From NCBI GenBank assembly GCA_903923135.1, contig CAIXWN010000205.1:1-61453 (forward strand): a stretch of 61,453 nucleotides of DNA. Direction: 5' to 3'. The notes beneath the pieces were generated by a model. That model was not told the origin of the DNA. It saw only the letters and a program-made list of their open reading frames with translations, and did no database searches. The position numbers and the translations under genes are program-made. Every line of letters starts with the position of its first letter. Within the stretch, counting starts at the first letter, position 1. The DNA comes from an uncultured Caulobacteraceae bacterium. GTDB taxonomy: Bacteria; Pseudomonadota; Alphaproteobacteria; Caulobacterales; Caulobacteraceae. This document shows positions 58,120 to 61,453 of this stretch, one piece after another.

Positions 58120-60516
58120 TTGACCGCGGTTGCGGTCAGACTCACAGTTGCGCGTCAGGCAGAGAAGGAGGTCGCTGTCATCGATAACGCAAGTCGGACG
58201 AAGGCCGTCTTTACCTTCTTCATGCTGGTCGTGGCCCTCGTCCTTCTGGCCATCGTGTGGATCGGCGCTGTCGGGTCTCGCTCCTTTTTCACCGTCCAGT
58301 TGATGTTCACATGGGGCACGTTCCTGGCTTCGGTCGGTCTGGCCGCCGCCGTCTGGCGGCGGCGGCTGCTGATTTACGCCACCAGCATCGCCCTGCTGCT
58401 CATCGGGGCGGCGTCTCTCCAGGTTCTGGTGCTCCGCCCGGACCCCAGCGTCGATCCGCTGCTGTTTCACTCAGGGGTCTGGACACACGGACCTGTGCCA
58501 TTGCGGGTGGGGTGGGCCCGCGCAGCCATGGGCCTGGTAATCGTCGCCAGCGGCCTGGCCCTGCCGTTCTCGATCGCCCGGCGGCACAATTTGGCGCTCT
58601 GCGCGCTCACCGTCCTGCGTTTGAGCCTCTGGGCGGGCGCCTTCTGGCAGGTTGCCTATTTCATTCTGGACGGCCGTTTCGAACGCCTGACCGACCGCGC
58701 CGCGGCGCTGGTCCAGGTCATTCTGGCCATGGCCATGGTCGTCTCCTGGTCCGTTCTCTTGCCGGGCGACCGGCGCTGGCTGCGCACGCTCACCGACAGT
58801 GACCGGACCGTTTCCATGGCCCGCTTCATCCTGCCGGTGGCCATGGTGCCCGTCATCGGCGCCTATCTCACCGCCTCTGGCACCCGGCTGGGCCTGTTCG
58901 CCCCCGACGTCGGGCTGCTGCTCAATGTGGAAATCAGTTCGGTCACCCTCCTGCTCGTCGGCGTGGCCGCGCTGCGCTCGCTCTGGCGCGAGCGTCGCGG
59001 TCGGGAGACGCTCGCCAACGCCCTCGAGCGCTCGCCGGTCATCGTCCATTCGGAAGACGGACGCATCGAGTACTGGCCGCGCGGTTGCGAGGCGCTCTAC
59101 GAATACACGGCCGCGGAGGCCGTTGGCCGGCGGTCATCGGAGCTGCTGCAGACCCGCTTCCCCACGCCGGTCAAGGATATCGAGGCGACGCTGCATCGTC
59201 AGGGGGAATGGGCCGGAGAACTCTCTCAGATCACCCGCAGCGGGCGCCGCATTTGGGTGGCCTCCCGTCTCGTGGTTGACCGGCCGACATCCGACCCGGG
59301 GCTGAAGATCGTCGAGACCCTCACCGACATCACCGATCTGAAACGCACCGGCGCCGCCCTGACGGCGACCAACGACGCCTTCGCCCAGGCGGTGGCCACC
59401 TATGAACTGGGTATCGTCGACTATGACGCGGGAACCGGGCGGACAAGCTTCTCGCCCGAACTGGAGCGTATCCTGGGCGTCAAGCCCGGCGCCCTGGGTT
59501 CCGATCAGAGGGTGTGGATGAGCCTCATGGCCTCGTCCGACGCCCAGAGGGTAACCGGCTGGTTCTATGAGGACGTCCGGAACCCCACGACGCGGCGCAC
59601 GCTGACGATCAAGGTCCGGCGCGCGGACGGCGAATTGCGCGATCTGCAGGGCATGTTGCGTTACAGTCTCTCCGCAGACGGCAATCTCGAGCGGATCGTC
59701 GGCATCTACATGGATGTCACCGATCAGCTTCGCGACCGGGCCGAAGTGGCCGCCCGAGGCGCGCGCCTAATGGAACTCCAGTCCGAGCTCACCCACACAT
59801 CCCGCCTCAGCGCCATGGGCGAGATGGCCGCCGCCCTGGCCCATGAACTCAATCAGCCCCTCACCGCCGTTGGCAATTCCGTCGGCGCCATCGAGCTGAT
59901 TCTTCAGACCGACAAGCCCCTGGACGACAAGGTGCGGCAACGGGTGCTCCGGGCGGCAAAGCATGCCGAGGTTCAGGCTGTGCGCGCCGGCGAGATCGTT
60001 CGCCGTCTGCGGGAGTTCATCGCCAGGGGCGAGGCCGACACCCAAGCGGAAGATCTCAACGACCTTATCGACGACGCAATCGCCCTGGCCTTGCCCAATC
60101 CTGGCGCCGTACAGGTTCAGGTTCGAAAGTCTATTGCATCGGAAGCGGCGAATGTTCTGGCGGACCGTATCCAGATACAGCAGGTTATGGTCAATCTGAT
60201 ACGAAACGCTGTGGAAGCCATGCGCGAACAGGACACTCCACGCATCCTCACGATCGCCGCCACGGCCTCGGACGGGATGGCTCTGATCCGGGTGGCAGAC
60301 ACCGGCGTCGGCGTGGCGGACGAGGCGGTGGAAACACTCTTCTCACCGTTCCTGTCGACCAAACGGGATGGGATGGGGGTCGGGCTGTCGATCTGCCGAC
60401 GAATTGTGGAGGCGCATGAGGGCAAGATGTGGTTTCAGCCTGCAGAAGGGGGGGGCGCGGAGTTTCGTTTCACCGTGCCATTGATTTCGCGCGAGGCTAA
60501 ATATGTCGGAAACTAG
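58120..60516 (+). CDS. Membrane PAS sensor histidine kinase (FixL-like class)
   Basis: From TTG 58120 the product has 798 residues. About eight hydrophobic helices lie between residues 28 and 285 (FTFFMLVVALVLLAIVWIGA onward). Two PAS-like domains follow (about 298-408 and 415-538). The phosphoacceptor is H575 in AALAHELNQPL, the FixL/HWE-like H-box; N-box RNAVEAM, G1 DTGVGV and G2 GMGVGLSI complete a full kinase. No heme-binding His typical of FixL was identified. The ribosome site AAGGAGG at 58165-58171 has no ATG, GTG or TTG at correct spacing but has ATC at 58180, in frame, so that codon may be the real start. The regulator gene overlaps by 14 nt. Confidence 0.9.
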   Translation: MTAVAVRLTVARQAEKEVAVIDNASRTKAVFTFFMLVVALVLLAIVWIGAVGSRSFFTVQLMFTWGTFLASVGLAAAVWRRRLLIYATSIALLLIGAASLQVLVLRPDPSVDPLLFHSGVWTHGPVPLRVGWARAAMGLVIVASGLALPFSIARRHNLALCALTVLRLSLWAGAFWQVAYFILDGRFERLTDRAAALVQVILAMAMVVSWSVLLPGDRRWLRTLTDSDRTVSMARFILPVAMVPVIGAYLTASGTRLGLFAPDVGLLLNVEISSVTLLLVGVAALRSLWRERRGRETLANALERSPVIVHSEDGRIEYWPRGCEALYEYTAAEAVGRRSSELLQTRFPTPVKDIEATLHRQGEWAGELSQITRSGRRIWVASRLVVDRPTSDPGLKIVETLTDITDLKRTGAALTATNDAFAQAVATYELGIVDYDAGTGRTSFSPELERILGVKPGALGSDQRVWMSLMASSDAQRVTGWFYEDVRNPTTRRTLTIKVRRADGELRDLQGMLRYSLSADGNLERIVGIYMDVTDQLRDRAEVAARGARLMELQSELTHTSRLSAMGEMAAALAHELNQPLTAVGNSVGAIELILQTDKPLDDKVRQRVLRAAKHAEVQAVRAGEIVRRLREFIARGEADTQAEDLNDLIDDAIALALPNPGAVQVQVRKSIASEAANVLADRIQIQQVMVNLIRNAVEAMREQDTPRILTIAATASDGMALIRVADTGVGVADEAVETLFSPFLSTKRDGMGVGLSICRRIVEAHEGKMWFQPAEGGGAEFRFTVPLISREAKYVGN
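58121..58138 (+). promoter_or_regulatory. Perfect dyad just upstream of the histidine kinase start region
   Basis: TGACCGC (58121-58127) and GCGGTCA (58132-58138) flank a GGTT loop. The dyad begins one base into the TTG at 58120 proposed as a start, and lies 27 bases before the perfect ribosome site AAGGAGG at 58165-58171. It could be an operator or an RNA hairpin in the leader. Confidence 0.35.
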
Positions 60517-61135
60517 AATGGTTCACATCGTCGATGACGACGAGGCTGTGAGGGAGTCGGCGGCGATTCTGCTGGACAGCGCCGGCTATGATGTCGAGAC
60601 CTACAACTCGGGCAGCCTTTTCCTGGACTCGGTCGACCGGGAGGCCGCCGGCTGCATCCTGCTCGATATCCACATGCCTGGAATAACAGGGCTGCAGGTG
60701 CAGGCCGAACTCAAGTCGCGGGAACTGGACTGGCCGGTGATCGTGCTTACCGGGCAGGGTGACGTAGCCATCGCGGTCCAGGCGATGAAGAACGGCGCGT
60801 TCGAGTTTCTCGAGAAGCCCTACAAGAACGAGATCCTGCTGGAGACTCTGCAGGACGCCTTCCTTAAACTTGAGGCGAAAAACGAAGAATCGGTGCGCGT
60901 CGCCAAGGCCCGCGCCCTGATCGACAGCCTCGCCCCGCGGGAGCTGCAGGTGATGCGCGCCCTTCTGGCCAGTCTGCCCAACAAGCTCATCGCCTCTGAA
61001 CTCGATGTAAGTGTCCGCACTGTTGAAATCTACAGGGCCAACGTCATGGCCAAGCTGGGCGCCCGGGGCCTTTCGTCAGCGGTGAGGATCGCCATGGCGG
61101 CGGGCTTGCAACCGCTCGAGGAACGGCGCTCCTAG
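60503..61135 (+). CDS. FixJ-family response regulator with LuxR-type DNA-binding domain
   Basis: ATG 60503 with GAGG 7 nt upstream overlaps the kinase gene by 14 nt; 210 residues. The receiver domain has the acidic pair in VDDDEAV, phosphoacceptor D55 in ILLDIHMPG, T83 (VLTGQ) and K105 (EKPYK). The LuxR-type helix-turn-helix follows (SLAPRELQVMRALLASLPNK, IASELDVSVRTVEIYRANVM). It must be the cognate regulator of the upstream kinase. Target genes are unknown. Confidence 0.95.
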   Translation: MSETRMVHIVDDDEAVRESAAILLDSAGYDVETYNSGSLFLDSVDREAAGCILLDIHMPGITGLQVQAELKSRELDWPVIVLTGQGDVAIAVQAMKNGAFEFLEKPYKNEILLETLQDAFLKLEAKNEESVRVAKARALIDSLAPRELQVMRALLASLPNKLIASELDVSVRTVEIYRANVMAKLGARGLSSAVRIAMAAGLQPLEERRS

Positions 61136-61283
61136 TGTCATCCCACCGTGTAGGGTAAGGCGTCGGGCGCCGGTCCGCCCGTTTGCGCCGGCATGGAGCG
61201 CACCCTGCGGGGGATCAATCTTCGCCAGGAACCAACTCGGTCCGAGCCGATTCTTGTTGGAAGCGACCTCAATACAACGGCCC

Positions 61284-61325
61284 AGAAAACCAGCCGCGCG
61301 CCCCACGTTAATGTGGGACGCGCGG
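61284..61325 (-). terminator. Hairpin terminator of the pilin gene
   Basis: CCGCGCG (61294-61300) pairs with CGCGCGG (61319-61325), then a C/A mismatch, then CCCAC with GTGGG, loop GTTAAT. On the minus strand the stem is followed by GTTTT (61286-61290), giving an intrinsic terminator for the gene that ends at 61351. Confidence 0.7.
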
Positions 61326-61350
61326 ACAGGCTTCGGAAGTGCTCGAACGC

Positions 61351-61453
61351 TTAGGAAGCGGTGTTGATCGAGTTGCCGACGGTGTTCAGCGCCTTGCCGA
61401 TGTTCGTGCCCAGGGTGGTCAGGGCGGTGATGATGGCGGCGGCGATGAGCGCC
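61351..61453 (-). CDS. Flp-type pilin, C-terminal end (enters from right edge)
   Basis: The minus strand encodes ALIAAAIITALTTLGTNIGK and ends LNTVGNSINTAS before stop TAA at 61351-61353. This is the hydrophobic helix and short tail of a Flp/Fap type IVb pilin, whose first residues lie outside the window. Such pilins are assembled by the tad/cpa machinery into adhesive pili. The gene is convergent with the two-component pair, and a hairpin terminator follows its stop. Confidence 0.85.
   Translation of the reverse strand, partial: ALIAAAIITALTTLGTNIGKALNTVGNSINTAS

Overview
The window is GC-rich chromosomal DNA with third-position G/C bias, many GTG starts and many 1-14 nt gene overlaps. The gene set (gltBD, a FixL/FixJ-type two-component pair, a Flp-type pilin, TolC with RTX-like secreted proteins, a Rieske oxygenase) suggests an alphaproteobacterium, most likely of the Caulobacterales (Phenylobacterium or Caulobacter group). 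That assignment is inference from gene content; there is no rRNA here. I saw no tRNA, rRNA, CRISPR array, transposase or integrase.

Left part (1-14.9 kb). An RTX-like secreted protein runs off the left edge and is divergent from a TolC-family channel. A class C beta-lactamase-type serine hydrolase and a small DUF4440-like lipoprotein follow on the minus strand. Then come glutamate synthase gltB-gltD, an exported protein and a lipoprotein whose genes overlap, a pentapeptide-repeat protein, and an L-serine dehydratase (sdaA) ending in the family's active-site cysteine.

15-22 kb. A large repeat-rich, RTX-like gene is broken by one frameshift near 16983. One base after its stop lies a second, diverged copy of the last 47 codons of sdaA. 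The RTX-like gene therefore sits between two sdaA 3' ends, the footprint of a recombination or insertion event. A minus-strand operon (Rieske oxygenase, FAD oxidoreductase, sulfotransferase) converges on this scar, and the sulfotransferase ends inside it.

22-32.6 kb. A FecR/DUF6600-type exported protein is followed by a tightly coupled operon DUF4129, DUF4350, MoxR ATPase, DUF58, SpoIIM-like, RDD, nearly all with 4-nt overlaps. A membrane protein and a D-threonine-aldolase-type PLP enzyme lie on the opposite strand.

32.8-57.9 kb. This looks like a surface-glycan or glycoconjugate locus: two sugar-nucleotide SDR enzymes, a sugar nucleotidyltransferase, five glycosyltransferase-like proteins, a PAPS-type sulfotransferase, a methyltransferase, an ABC exporter and an amidase. 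Embedded in it is an unusual module: E1 alpha and beta of a 2-oxoacid dehydrogenase, one free-standing lipoyl domain, one lipoyl-like protein without the acceptor lysine, and three SGNH-like paralogs. No E2 acyltransferase or E3 is present. Next to it stand four tandem transglutaminase-like paralogs, all with an intact Cys-His-Asp triad and no signal peptide, and a Gfo/Idh/MocA oxidoreductase. I regard this combination as the best candidate for an undescribed system, perhaps making and attaching an acyl or amide substituent on a glycan.

Right end. A membrane PAS histidine kinase overlaps its FixJ-type regulator. A Flp pilin gene enters from the right edge and ends at a strong hairpin terminator.
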